From NCBI GenBank assembly GCA_021030915.1, contig JAGEMR010000012.1, positions 402,323 to 466,322 on the forward strand: a stretch of 64,000 nucleotides of DNA. Direction: 5' to 3'. Positions within the stretch are counted from its first letter, which is position 1. Every line of letters begins with the position of its first letter. A program made the translations under genes and the position numbers. The stretch is from Astrothelium macrocarpum. Taxonomy: Eukaryota; Ascomycota; Dothideomycetes; Trypetheliales; Trypetheliaceae. The notes beneath the pieces were generated by a model. That model worked only from the letters and a program-made list of their open reading frames with translations, was not told the DNA's origin and searched no databases. Shown piece by piece: positions 33,761-43,822 of the stretch.

Positions 33761-36517
33761 TTATAAAAGGGACTCTGGAGAATGGGATGGCGGGTGGGGA
33801 GACACTGCAGAGGGCGAGGAGGTCACAAACTGTAGCAGCTGCACCACGGCCTCGTGTCCTCCCCAGGCGGCCCACCACAGCGGTGTCCGACCGTCCCTAT
33901 CCTTCGCATCGACGTCGACCTTCTCTGTGGCGAGCAGCTGCCGCACCACGGCCTCGTGCCCTCCCCCGGCGGCCTGTGACAGCGGTGTCCGACCGTACCC
34001 ATCCTTCGCATCGACGTCGACCTTCTCTGTGGCGAGCAGCTGCCGCACCACGGCCTCGTGCCCTCCCCCGGCGGCCTGTGACAGCGGTGTCCGACCGTAC
34101 CCATCCTTCGCATCGACGTCGACCTTCTCTGTGGCGAGCAGCTGCCGCACCACGGCCNNNNNNNNNNNNNNNNNNNNNNNNNNNNNNNNNNNNNNNNNNN
34201 NNNNNNNNNNNNNNNNNNNNNNNNNNNNNNNNNNNNNNNNNNNNNNNNNNNNNNNNNCATCCTTCGCATCGACGTCGACCTTCTCTGTGGCGAGCAGCTG
34301 CCGCACCACGGCCTCGTGCCCTCCCCCGGCGGCCCACCACAGCGGTGTCCGACCGTACCCGTCCTTCGCATCGATGTTAATGCTGCTTCTGGATTCCTGT
34401 TCCAATATCATCTGAATTATGTAACTTAGCCCATATCTCACGGCCAGATGCAGCCCATTTGATCGGCCTGGAAAATGTAAGCTATAGTTCGAGTATCTAT
34501 AAGTCGATACTGAGACTGCTTGAACCACTGCACTGACCAGTGCAGCATTGTGAAGAAAGGTCAAAGCCAATTCAGAGGCACCTCTAGGGCATCGCAACGG
34601 TCGTACATGCTCATTCCAGTAATGAGCGGAGTAGTCGAAGAACGGGTTGTCGGCTAACCTTTGCTCAAAAGCTTCATCGTTCGCACAGCTGCCATTTCTA
34701 AACGTATTGAACGAAAGGTATGTGAGACAGGCTACTGCTATCTCTTCTTGAGCGTCAGGATTCCATTCTGACCGAACTTTTTCGAAGTACTCTTGTGTTG
34801 TATAGTGTGTGAGGCGAACGATGTTGCTCTCTTTATCCACTGTTATCAGCCCGCCACAAACGGAGACAACTCCATCTATGTCGTCCAAGTTTTCATAATC
34901 CAAAGTGCTGTCCCCTAGCTCGATGGCAAGCGCGTGACGTAACTCGTCTGTGGTAAGGAGTCTCTGAGCATATGTAATCCAAGCTAGAGCTCGTCTAGCA
35001 AGCTCACAATGACCAGGTAATTGTCCATCAATCCGATCTAGCGCATCTTTGTATGCACGGTTGATTGCTTCCGAACCCTTTTGCAATTTTGCAAGTGCTA
35101 CCCGCACCTTTTTCATCGTTGTCTGATCAAGGAGAGAGTCGATGTGAAGACGCGCTAGCAGAAACCTAAAAACTGTAAGCGAGGTTTTGTCGCCGATGTC
35201 AAATCTCCTGAGAGTACCCACATGCCGTCGACAGACTCAATGATCTTGTTCTGCACGTCATTCCTAAGCTCTTCGCTACGTTGAATGCAATCTGGCAGCC
35301 GGGATATTTGGCCGGCAACGAAGCGCCTTACATCTTCGTCACTTGCTCGTACCTCCAGCTGAGGATCCAAGTTAAAGAACTTCGTTATCTCGGGAAGATC
35401 TCGCGAAGTCAATAGCAGTCGCACATTACTTCCAGCCTGGAGCTCGCGCAGCTTCTGAATGAGGTTATCCCGAACAACGTTTGTGTTCGAACATTCATCC
35501 AAAGCGTCTATCACCATATAAGTAGTTGTGTAGCTCGAGCAAGTCTTTTCAAGGACTTGCATAAGTTCGTTAAGTGATAGCTTGGTTCCACGATTGGAGT
35601 ATTGATCGTACAATTCAACCACTGGAGCTGCAAGGTCCGGTCGGCCCAATACAAGCTGTCTCAATAGTGCAGTCAACAGATTATGGGTAGATTGATCGAC
35701 CTGCGCTTTGTAGCTACAGAACAAATATGCGACCCCAACTTTATTACTGTAGGTTACGCGATAGATGTGATCAATAGCGACTGCCGCCATCATCGTCTTG
35801 CCTGCTCCTGGTATACCGGGACAGAATAACGTCTTATCCGATCCCTGCAACCAACTCTTGAACTCTGCCGAATCTAAGAACCATTGTGCGGTGCCATCTT
35901 GTCTTCTAGAAATGATATCTTGCTGTTGAGCTGAGAAATCGATCGGCGACAGCCACTGCATTACCTCGCTGTGCTTTTCGTTGGCGGCATGTGTTTGGAG
36001 AATGGGCAGAGAGGCTCGAATGGAGGATATATCCTTTTGGATTTCTTGGGATAACTTGCTAGAAGCTGTAAGTATTTAGTAATTCCTCAGTCTAATAAGA
36101 GACTCACAAATGATCATTCTCAAGGGCAATGCTTATGATAGTCTTCAACCGCTCCATTCTTGTCAGGATATCTCTCACTTCTTCTTTACTGAATTTCCAC
36201 AATAGCCATCTCTTGACTCTTTGAAATCCATCTTGAGCTTGAAGTCTCGAACGCAGCTCTTCTAAAGCTTGTTTGTATTGGCTTAGAGGACTATCTGCAT
36301 CTTCGAGCTTCTGTATTTCAGCGAACCAAGCCGCGCCAGACTGTCCCTCTTCCAGACGATATCGAAGACTGAGGAGGAGGTTTTGGCTATGTGACGCTTC
36401 CATTAGACATCTTTTGCACTCTTTAGGCGCGTCTCTGATATCGCTTAGGTAATTGATAACCTCAGAAGAGAGCTGCACAACGGCAATAATGCTTGCAGTA
36501 ACGCTGAGGGGATCCAT
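33761..36517 (-). CDS. NOD-like receptor: STAND N-domain / NACHT / ankyrin
   Basis: Start ATG at 36517 (MDPLSVTASIIAVVQLSSEV), the usual beginning of the fungal STAND N-terminal domain. An intron of about 60 nt near 36050-36110 joins NDHF to KLSQEIQKDISS. NACHT: Walker A GIPGAGKTMM, Walker B YMVIDALDEC, then LLLTSRDLPEI. A short intron near 35165-35222 (GTGGGT to TTTTTAG) joins VDGM to FLLARLHIDSL. A winged-helix-like region (LAWITYAQRLLTTDEL, LTHYTTQEYFE) precedes 34-residue ankyrin repeats (GRTPLSQAAGGGHEAVVRQL). A run of Ns lies inside the array. The protein ends in a short Ser/Pro tail rather than a capping repeat. It probably senses ligands through ankyrin and signals through its N-terminal domain in non-self recognition. 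Confidence 0.87.
33838..34375 (-). repeat. ankyrin-encoding tandem array, 102-bp units
   Basis: Near-identical 102-bp units, the consensus including EKVDVDAKDGYGRTPL. The visible units differ mainly at WW versus SQ and at GY versus RD. Repeat identity explains why assembly failed here. Confidence 0.92.
34158..34257. other. assembly gap, 100 N
   Basis: Exactly 100 Ns, a placeholder length. From the repeat phase on either side, the missing length should be 46 bp plus a multiple of 102 bp. Both 46 and 100 leave remainder 1 on division by three, so the frame reads through. Confidence 0.95.
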
Positions 36518-37322
36518 CTTAATGTATGGTCGAAAAAGGAGTAAGTGAATTTGCTGACGGGCCAGAATATCAAAGTACTCGCTGCAAGCGACTGCGTTTT
36601 CTTAATGTATCGCTGCATCGTCTAAGCAAGGCAGACAAGCCGCAGGCGCCGCGTTCCCCAGCATGCAGCCACCTAGTCACCGCAGATGATTGCTGCGCCA
36701 TGTCGAACATTTTGCGTGTTGCGACAGGTGAAGAAGATATAGCCATTGCTATGCCAGATATGCGAATGATCGCAATCATAAGACCACAGACGTGTAGATG
36801 CTTGTTCATTAGCAAACATCGAAACGCATTTTGGCAGGTCGTCAGCCGAGAGAAAATTTCAGCACAGCCGCAATGGTATTGGCCACAGGCGAGGCTGATT
36901 TCGATGTATTGTTTTACATTACCGGGTAATTACTTCCAGCAAGGTGCGGGACTGAGATCCGCTAGCCGAGAGCGGTAAGTGTTTTGATTTCAAGTACCGA
37001 TCTGTGCTACAGTCTTAAACAAATTTGCGCGCATCAGTGTGTATAAGGCTTAGCACAATTTCATAGTATGATAACATATTCATAGAGTTTGGATAGATCA
37101 TTTGAACAGTAATCGAGGGTGATTAAAACTCGTTGTTGGTGCTGTAAAGTGGGCGCCTCTTTCTAATGATAAAGATATGGGTGTTTGCAACTCCGTGCGA
37201 GGCATCAACACAAATGTAATATTTCATATTGAGATAATATCTTAACTCTAAAATGGCTACGGTATAGCATACAGATACAATTGAGGGATGGGCAGACTTG
37301 TGCTTTGAAAGTATGATATGTG

Positions 37323-37386
37323 AAGTCAAAGTACCGCCTAAATTTTTCGGCACGGCGGGGTTTTCGCCACGCAGGGACGGACGTTA
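37323..37386 (-). repeat. inner inverted repeat, right copy
   Basis: Inverted partner of 27499-27562. The pair encloses the LINE and the NACHT-ankyrin gene. Without the LINE and one duplication copy, the interval would be about 4.3 kb. Confidence 0.87.
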
Positions 37387-37900
37387 GTTAGGCTAAGAAG
37401 GTTGCAATGACGACTCTTTCGGAATTCTAGAAGATTCGTGCCGGATTTTTAACAGGAAACTAGCAAACTAAGCTAAATATTAGATAAGATAGATTACGGT
37501 ATAATAACAGGACAAAATATGATAATAGCACTACTAGAAGAATTTAATATAGTTATGTCAGTTGGTTAAAAAGTACCGACCAGCACTGCGATCTAGCATA
37601 AATGATTCTTATATAACGACATTTGGCTTACAATGACTTATAAGCATTATAATGAAGATTTTCAGCCCGGATATTTTGAATTTCTGAGCATAAAAAGTTT
37701 GAAGAGCCCGATGGTAGAGCTCTGTTGTTAGAATCATCCGTTACTACAATAAGAAGGCTCCCTGTAAACCGGGCGGTGAAACGGTGACGAAATGGTAATT
37801 TTTCAGCTGAAGGCAGAACTGGATTTGATTGTGATCAATATAGGAATTCACATGAGATGAAGTAAATACAGATACGCATGCCACATGGTGCTCGCTTTAA

Positions 37901-37953
37901 AGACAAAGTATTCACGATTTGGCTCGCCATGGAGGGTGGCTCGCCACGTAGGG
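37901..37953 (-). repeat. outer inverted repeat, right copy
   Basis: Inverted partner of 21677-21740. The pair encloses both NLR genes and the inner pair. Confidence 0.8.
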
Positions 37954-38133
37954 ATAGACGTTATATTATTAATAAGGTTCGATTCAAGGACAAACATATC
38001 TAGGATCAGTGATTTTGTGATAGAGGGAGTGAATTGAACAGATCTAATGATTGAGTCTATCTAAAAACATATACGCCTCGTCAATATCCGTCTCAAAACC
38101 TTTCATAAATCCCGTTGAAGAAGCATACAGTAG

Positions 38134-38816
38134 TTAACTGTTATCCCAATGGTCTAGATCAATACTGGATCGATTATCCGCCGTGTCACTCTCATCAGTT
38201 GCATACGACAAACTATCAGGTATGGTCGGAAGCTCGGGACTCTCCCTGCCTGCCGAGAATGCTGCCTTTGGTCGACGTGTGTTGTCCTCGCACCTTCTTT
38301 CAATAATATGAGGTCTTCCGTTGTGAGGTCTTCTGCTATCACAATCATTCTTCGGACGCTTCCGATCTTCTTTCATCATCTTTAGCAGATGTCTCATTTC
38401 AACCTCGGCATTAGCTCGGGATTCTTTCCGCTCTAGAAAATCGGCAGGTGTACGTTTCAGCGGTTCAGGGTAGGATTTATCCTGAGATTGGGAATGTGAG
38501 TGGCTATCGCAACTAATATAAAAGATCTTACAATTTGTTCAGCTGGCGGAGGCCATGCATTTTTGTTTGTTGATGTGTATGTATAATATTTCCCTTCTAC
38601 TCGTACAACGATATAAATATCCGCGTCAGATTTAACAGCAAGTTCATTGGCCTTCTTGAACAATGTTGCTCTTCGTTTTCGACAACATGCATGGATGGCT
38701 TTGATGCGTTGTTTTTTCAGCTTCTCGAGGTCAGATTCGATCGATGTAGATTGAAACGAAGAAGATTGTCTCAGATTCCGCGACTCGCTGCGTGAGATGT
38801 CGATTTCATAATCCAT
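38134..38816 (-). CDS. MADS-box-like (SRF-type) protein
   Basis: Start ATG at 38816 (MDYEIDISRSESR). After about 45 residues comes the MADS-like segment RKRRATLFKKANELAVKSDA, then DIYIVVRVEGKYYTYTS and AWPPPAEQI. The KKRR..LFKKA..L pattern is closer to a canonical MADS box than the copy at 16988. An intron (GTAAGA to CTCAG) joins EQI to DKSYPEPLKRTPADFL in frame. A Lys/Arg-rich and acidic tail ends at 38134. It is probably a DNA-binding regulator. It is the last accessory-type gene before the chromosome-like block. Confidence 0.75.
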
Positions 38817-39236
38817 AATTAGCAGAGTCAAAATACTAAAACCTTCTTTTCTGAAAACTGCGTTCTTAACTCAGACGTTTTATACAATAATCGGCCGTAT
38901 TTATATTAGCTTAGGCATCACTTTCAACTCCATCTCAGGGACCCAATTTGACCAATGCTTGCCGACATTGAACCGTTATAAATATAGACAATTAGATATC
39001 ACCAAGCCATAATTAGCTAATGAAAAGCATTATAAATACCAGCGATATCCAGAATCCTGGGATGAGACAAAACTCAACCGGTCCCGCCCCGCTTATTACT
39101 TCTAAAAATAGAAAGATGAGTCTGAGAAATAAGGACAGTCCATAATATATAAAATATCTCTGCCTTAATTGTGCGTCAAATAACAGAGAATCACTCTCAA
39201 AATTGCTCTGTTTATTTGACAACTCTAGTTTGAACA
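38817..39236. other. intergenic, nothing recognised
   Basis: No gene supported. It is AT-leaning and holds the promoters of two divergent genes. Confidence 0.4.
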
Positions 39237-40044
39237 ATGAAGCAAAGTTTCTGGGCTCTGCTCACTCTGGCTGCAATTTGTTCAGCACACTCCTGGGTGG
39301 AACAAATTAGGCAAGTGTATATAGGCCAAATGGTTGGCAATCCGGGTTTTCCAAGAGGGAATGGTAAACTCATACGTGCTCCTAAAGATTACGGCTATGC
39401 AACTAAGTATTTGATACATAGTGCAACGGGATTCCCACGCATTTTTGACGCAGCACGACTTTACTATGACGCATCTACTTCCTCCGGATGGACGTCCAGG
39501 TGGTGAAATTTGGGATAGTGATTTAATGTGTATGCCATCCCAAGAAACATTTAACCAAACTATAGGCAGTCCCATCCTCAACTCGACGGCGGGAAGCACT
39601 ATAGTGTTACGTTATCAAGAAAATGGACACATTACTCTCCCTAATACACCCCCTGGTAAGCCTACATCCGGCAATGTGTCTATTTATTGGACGGCAAATT
39701 CCCGTCCTACGGATACTTTAAAGAGCATCCATGGGGTATGGACAAAAGACGGGAAGGGCGGCGATGGCAAGGGAAGTCTGCTCTCTATCCTCCCTTTTGA
39801 CGATGGTAAATGTTACCAGGTTAATGACAGTCCAGATTCATATCGAAGGCAACACCTCCCGCAACCGGTACACGATGAGTATGAGGGTGTCAACCTTTGG
39901 TGCGGAAATACGATCGATCTTCCAATTAATGTAGATCCTGGGATCTACTCATTATATTGGGTCTGGGACTGGCCGACGCACGAGAACGGGGTCTGGACGC
40001 CTGAGATCTATACGACGTGTATTGATATCGAGATTGTGGCGTAA
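39237..40044 (+). CDS. secreted DUF7492-type protein, LPMO-like N-terminal His
   Basis: Start ATG at 39237. The signal peptide MKQSFWALLTLAAICSA is followed directly by HSWVEQIRQ, so cleavage would expose an N-terminal His as in lytic polysaccharide monooxygenases. The intron at 39364-39421 (58 nt) removes the apparent frame break and joins GFPRGN to VQRDSHAFLTQ. The mature protein has conserved RYQENGHITLP, CYQVND and SLYWVWDWPT segments and Cys residues for disulfides. Fungal proteins of this pattern are annotated DUF7492. A copper-dependent oxidase activity is inferred from the His alone. No carbohydrate-binding tail or GPI site is visible. Confidence 0.75.
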
Positions 40045-40177
40045 TTTTGGTGGGATAGGAGCAGGGAGGCCGAACAAGGCGGCGGAAAATTATGAATGAC
40101 CAAGACAGCGCAGTGAAAATTGGGAATTGAAGGAAAATTGTATAGTGGCAGACGCCAAAGATCAGTCTTTTTACGTC

Positions 40178-40778
40178 CTATGCTTTTCGATATACTACAC
40201 GGGAATTTTTACCAAATATCCGTTTGTTCAAATCGACTCTTGCTTTCAACCTGGGAAGAACTCTGCTACGACGACGCGGTGAGGTGAGAATTCTACGATA
40301 TCCTGCCAATGGATCCAAATATCTAGGCGATTGTCGTAGACGAATTCCCATACAACCAAACACATAGGGTACTACTTTGCGACAGATCGGGCAAGTTTTG
40401 CTACCCGTTCTCCTCCACTGAGAAAAATCGGGTTCGCAAAAAACATGGCCTAGGTCCATTAGATAACGAATCATAAATAGCCAGCCTGTACCTACCGCAC
40501 ATTGTTGTGAGCACGCTTTGCTCTGAACAGCAGCCACAGATTCCACATGAAAGATCGTATATCTTTTTCGTTTTCTCGTCCAATTTAGACGCACAAGAAT
40601 GGCAATAAACTGGGATATAGACTGTACGGCTGAAAATCAGCGGCCATTTGGGCTCGCAGTATGACGCGGCATTGGTTGTGGTAAAAGCAGGACCGTGATC
40701 TAATAGGCATGAACAAGACGCGCAGACCGTCTCTAGCGAGGAGCGTTCGGATATTTGCTGATCTGGGGGAGTAGACAT
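40178..40778 (-). CDS. RING-finger-like protein
   Basis: Start ATG at 40778, with a TATATATA run about 40 bp upstream. Two exons. The intron (GTAGGTACAG to GACCTAG, about 47 nt) joins LTTMCG to HVFCEPDFSQW. The result is C-G-I-C-G-C-C, then C-G-H-V-F-C, then CPICRK, a RING-type zinc finger in which the seventh ligand position may be Asp (EPD) rather than Cys. Two more Cys pairs (CASC, CHSC) precede it. The C-terminal third is basic. RING proteins usually act as E3 ubiquitin ligases. Substrates are unknown. Confidence 0.7.
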
Positions 40779-41401
40779 GACGGATTGGTAGGAGCACTGA
40801 GCAGGGCGAGGCGCTGTATATATATCACTGACAGACAAGGATCTGATAAAGCACGTGCCTTAGATGCTATGTCCGCAAGTATGCTAGTTCTTACGCATGT
40901 GGGTGTTCGGTACGTGTCCTATCAGGCTTGCTTCGTCCCTGATGTCAAAGATGATGGTAAGGATCCTAAACAGAGTAGAAGGCGCTCCTCTATCCTGGAG
41001 AAGTTGGCGATATTATTTCCGCTGAACTCAAATGAGGTCAGTGATTACTATCCACGCATTTATGTCCGAAAACCTTGGAAATGCTATACAAATAGAAAAA
41101 TATTGAAGATTTTAGGTATTACCACAGTTTATATCACGCATTCCTCCCTGACTCGCCGCGTCTAGATCGAGGAGCATGATTCGAGTTTCGTGTTCGCCTG
41201 CCTTTGGCCGTATGCTTTGATACTCGATTCTTTGGCGTTCTTGGGACAGCATGACCGGTCAACCTTGGTCTCCATTGAGGAAGCAGTAGATCATAAGCAA
41301 TAGTAACTTCTGAAGTTTGCAGCCCATCGGGTGAAAAACATCTTTGGTTACTGCCAGTGAAGTAATCGGGCCTTTTTGGCAATCCAGACATGTCCTCTAG
41401 A
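40779..41401. other. intergenic with unresolved frames
   Basis: A minus-strand frame at 41134-41391 (SGLPKRPDYFTGSNQ...) looks protein-like and lies just downstream of the gene at 41402. It would join that gene only through an unusually short 28-nt intron. The plus-strand frame at 40755-41165 has no recognised content. Confidence 0.4.
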
Positions 41402-42433
41402 TCATGAATTAGCCAATATTACCTTGATAGTGTAGTTTGTAGGACCTATACCAGTCAAAGTCGATGTGTCGCAATCATGCAGCGGCTGGGTTTCTGGATC
41501 ACCGCATGGCTTGTCTTGAGTAGCACATGCTGATCCATTCGCGGGAGGCAGCTGGCCAATGCAGCTACCCTCCGCCTCGCGAACCCTGCCAGACTCTACA
41601 GCCCAGCCTTCTGCAGGAATGCACTCCTGTAGGCTCGTCGCGGACGTACCGGTCTCATTACCGAGCACAAGGTCCGTAGTGATGGGACCATCGTCTTGCA
41701 TGAAAAAGCTAACAGTTTCGTCATCATATCCCGTAGTGGACATGCTTGGCGCCAACAGTAGCGTGTGCTCGTGCTCACTCAGCTCTGCGCATGACCTGCT
41801 GTGCGGCAAAGCTGCAGCGTCCTCGAATCCATTGCGACGCACCTTGCACGCTGATGGCCTTGCACTGGCGGCCTCGGTCTCCAGGCGAGGTAGGAATGAG
41901 CCGTCGAGTAGGGGGCCCCAAGTAGGCGTTTCCAGATCAGCAGATCCCGTTAGCATCGTCAACAAGGGGTCGGCATCGTCAACTGATAAGAGGCTGAAAT
42001 CAGGAGTAAATGCACCGTGATCATCCGGTGCAGCCGAGAGAACGTCGTCTGGGCCTGTTTGTGATGGGTTCGCTGTCGGTCCAAGCTCCTGCATCCACGG
42101 CCCAGCTTGCAGGTTGGTTAAAACGATATCGGCGACATGGTGGCCAATCATTCGGGCACTGGGCTCGGTGACTGTCTCATCATTACCGGCAGCGGAGTTA
42201 TTTCTTGTTGCAAGCGATGCCGATCGATTTCTCTGGGGATGAGCGCCTGCCGGATCTTCAATAATGAAATTGTCTGTCTGTAAAGTCGATTGCCGGCATT
42301 CGTTAAGAGGCCGAGTGGTCATTGTTGGCTCGAACGTAACTATCCGCCACATGCTGCTTTTAGTGTTGCAAGCTTCAGTGAAATGTTCGTTGTTACACAG
42401 CCCGCGAGGAGCAGCAAAGCGGGCAAGTTTCAT
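41402..42433 (-). CDS. hypothetical acidic protein
   Basis: I start at the ATG at 42433 (MKLARFAAPRGLC). The frame extends 15 codons further without an ATG, so an upstream exon is possible. About 343 residues, rich in Asp, Thr, Pro and Ser, with no hydrophobic core segment beyond DIVLTNLQAGPWMQEL and DFSLLSVDDADPLLTML. These look like short interaction or activation motifs in a disordered protein. No domain recognised. It could extend at the C-terminus into 41134-41391 if a very short intron is real. Confidence 0.45.
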   Translation of the reverse strand: MKLARFAAPRGLCNNEHFTEACNTKSSMWRIVTFEPTMTTRPLNECRQSTLQTDNFIIEDPAGAHPQRNRSASLATRNNSAAGNDETVTEPSARMIGHHVADIVLTNLQAGPWMQELGPTANPSQTGPDDVLSAAPDDHGAFTPDFSLLSVDDADPLLTMLTGSADLETPTWGPLLDGSFLPRLETEAASARPSACKVRRNGFEDAAALPHSRSCAELSEHEHTLLLAPSMSTTGYDDETVSFFMQDDGPITTDLVLGNETGTSATSLQECIPAEGWAVESGRVREAEGSCIGQLPPANGSACATQDKPCGDPETQPLHDCDTSTLTGIGPTNYTIKVILANS

Positions 42434-43300
42434 CTCGACGAACGGCTTCTCAGGAGACGGAGTGATGAGATGTACCAATTCAGCTCTATATCAGCTCTTG
42501 CCCTGGATACCTCGGCGACTATATTCCTTATCGCGCAAGGATTCCTTCCTTGTCAATAGCATTAGCGATGATCCAACTCTGGGGGCCTTAAGGACTTGTA
42601 GTTGTAAGGCATTTGATTGTCCTTCTATAGCCAATTCGTGGAGATATTAAAATTAATTTCATGGCGTGACGCCCTCTGCTTCCGATGCGCGTCACAAAAT
42701 GCAACGCCCTGCAGCTGGCTTAGATGCCTAGAGAAGCGGCTGCGAAGGAGCGGCCACTAGTGTCGGCGAAAATAAGAGTATGGTGTAGAAGAATCGGGAC
42801 GAATAGGAGAAGCTTAATGTCGAAGGTGGATAGCGTCGAAATGGAGTTATAAAATATGCTGAGCAGTTCATTTTTAAGCTGGCTCTCAACGAGCTGTTAT
42901 TATGAGAATAGAGGCGGTCGTCAGAGTCAAGGTTTTGTGAGGTTAATAGGGCAGACCGATGGATGAGTAGATATGTTATGATTTCAACACAGTAGAGGCT
43001 ATTTTCTTTTTTTCTCTCCATTTCCAGATAGGAAAAAGGTAGATTGTCAGCGATAACCGCCTGAATCCAAATGCAGGGGCTGAAGTACGTACAGTTGGGG
43101 AGCCTCGGAAATGAGTGAGTTTGATCGAGAGAAAAGCGGCGACGAGAGTGAAGTGGGTGAAGGTAAGTTTAAAAGTTGCGGAGTCGAATCTCAGACTTAC
43201 CTTTTTAAGCTACCAGTTTACCTAATCAAGCGAATATATCCTATTCAGGATAAATCAGATAAGATAACTGATACGTACATTTACCTGATGGAGGTCGAAA
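42434..43300. other. intergenic, possible short exon
   Basis: At 43111 an ATG opens MSEFDREKSGDESEVGE followed by a perfect GTAAGT donor. It may be the first exon of the gene at 43301, but no acceptor kept the frame. Nothing else seen. Confidence 0.35.
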
Positions 43301-43822
43301 ATGGCCGAAACGAGAACAGATTTCCTCAAATGGCAAAACCGGACCAAAATTCCCCAACACAAAATTTACGTTAACATTTCAAACAGATATACGATTACAA
43401 CGAGTGATCTCCAACCGTTAAAGACCAACGAATGTTATTCACCAGAACTCGATGCGGCTTCTCTCGACATCCTGAACAAAGAAGCCAAAGATTACGAAGC
43501 AACCGAGGACCGTAAACCGGTACAAGGCAATAAGAAAAATAAAAAGCTCGAGTCATCGACAAACTGCTCATGGCGCACGACACCTGCAATAATTAACGAA
43601 TCGACACCGACAACGTCTGCAAGCAACGTCCCTGCGAAGAATAGCATTCCCACATGCTCGTCCAGTAGTCTTCCATTTGGTAATCCTGAGAAAGACCAAG
43701 AGAATATCACACCGAATCAACAAAAGCGGCCATTGTGCCCCTGGGCTAACCCGAAGCAAAGGTCAACACTTGGTCAGTCTCGCAACAAATTCTCAATACT
43801 CGATGAGTTGAGCGCGGGTTGA
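43301..43822 (+). CDS. hypothetical protein, partial model
   Basis: The frame opens at ATG 43301 in a good AAAATGG context (MAETRTDFLKWQNRTKIPQH), 173 residues. The first 60 look ordered and the rest is Asn/Ser/Thr/Lys-rich. It ends with CPWANPKQRSTLGQSRNKFS. No family recognised. A candidate upstream exon lies at 43111. A protein-like frame at about 44110-44237 (SNGLELFDELILDVMDVV) followed by a GTGAGT donor could be a further exon. Confidence 0.4.
   Translation: MAETRTDFLKWQNRTKIPQHKIYVNISNRYTITTSDLQPLKTNECYSPELDAASLDILNKEAKDYEATEDRKPVQGNKKNKKLESSTNCSWRTTPAIINESTPTTSASNVPAKNSIPTCSSSSLPFGNPEKDQENITPNQQKRPLCPWANPKQRSTLGQSRNKFSILDELSAG

Larger units (their letters stand above)
36518..38133. 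other. intergenic with two inverted-repeat ends
   Basis: No gene supported. A plus-strand frame at 36526-36978 has no recognised content. It contains the right copies of the inner (37323-37386) and outer (37901-37953) inverted repeats, 514 bp apart. Confidence 0.5.

Noticed and set aside
33753..34415. Plus-strand frames of about 200 codons with Ala/Pro/Ser/Thr repeats
   Set aside because: They are antisense shadows of the ankyrin array and run through the gap only because the unit length is divisible by three.
1..39000. A DUF3435 tyrosine-recombinase captain
   Set aside because: I looked for it in all frames of the accessory half and saw no candidate, so I do not claim one. It could lie outside the window.
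39400..39500. Apparent frameshift in the DUF7492-type gene
   Set aside because: A GT..AG intron at 39364-39421 restores a continuous conserved protein, so no frameshift is needed.
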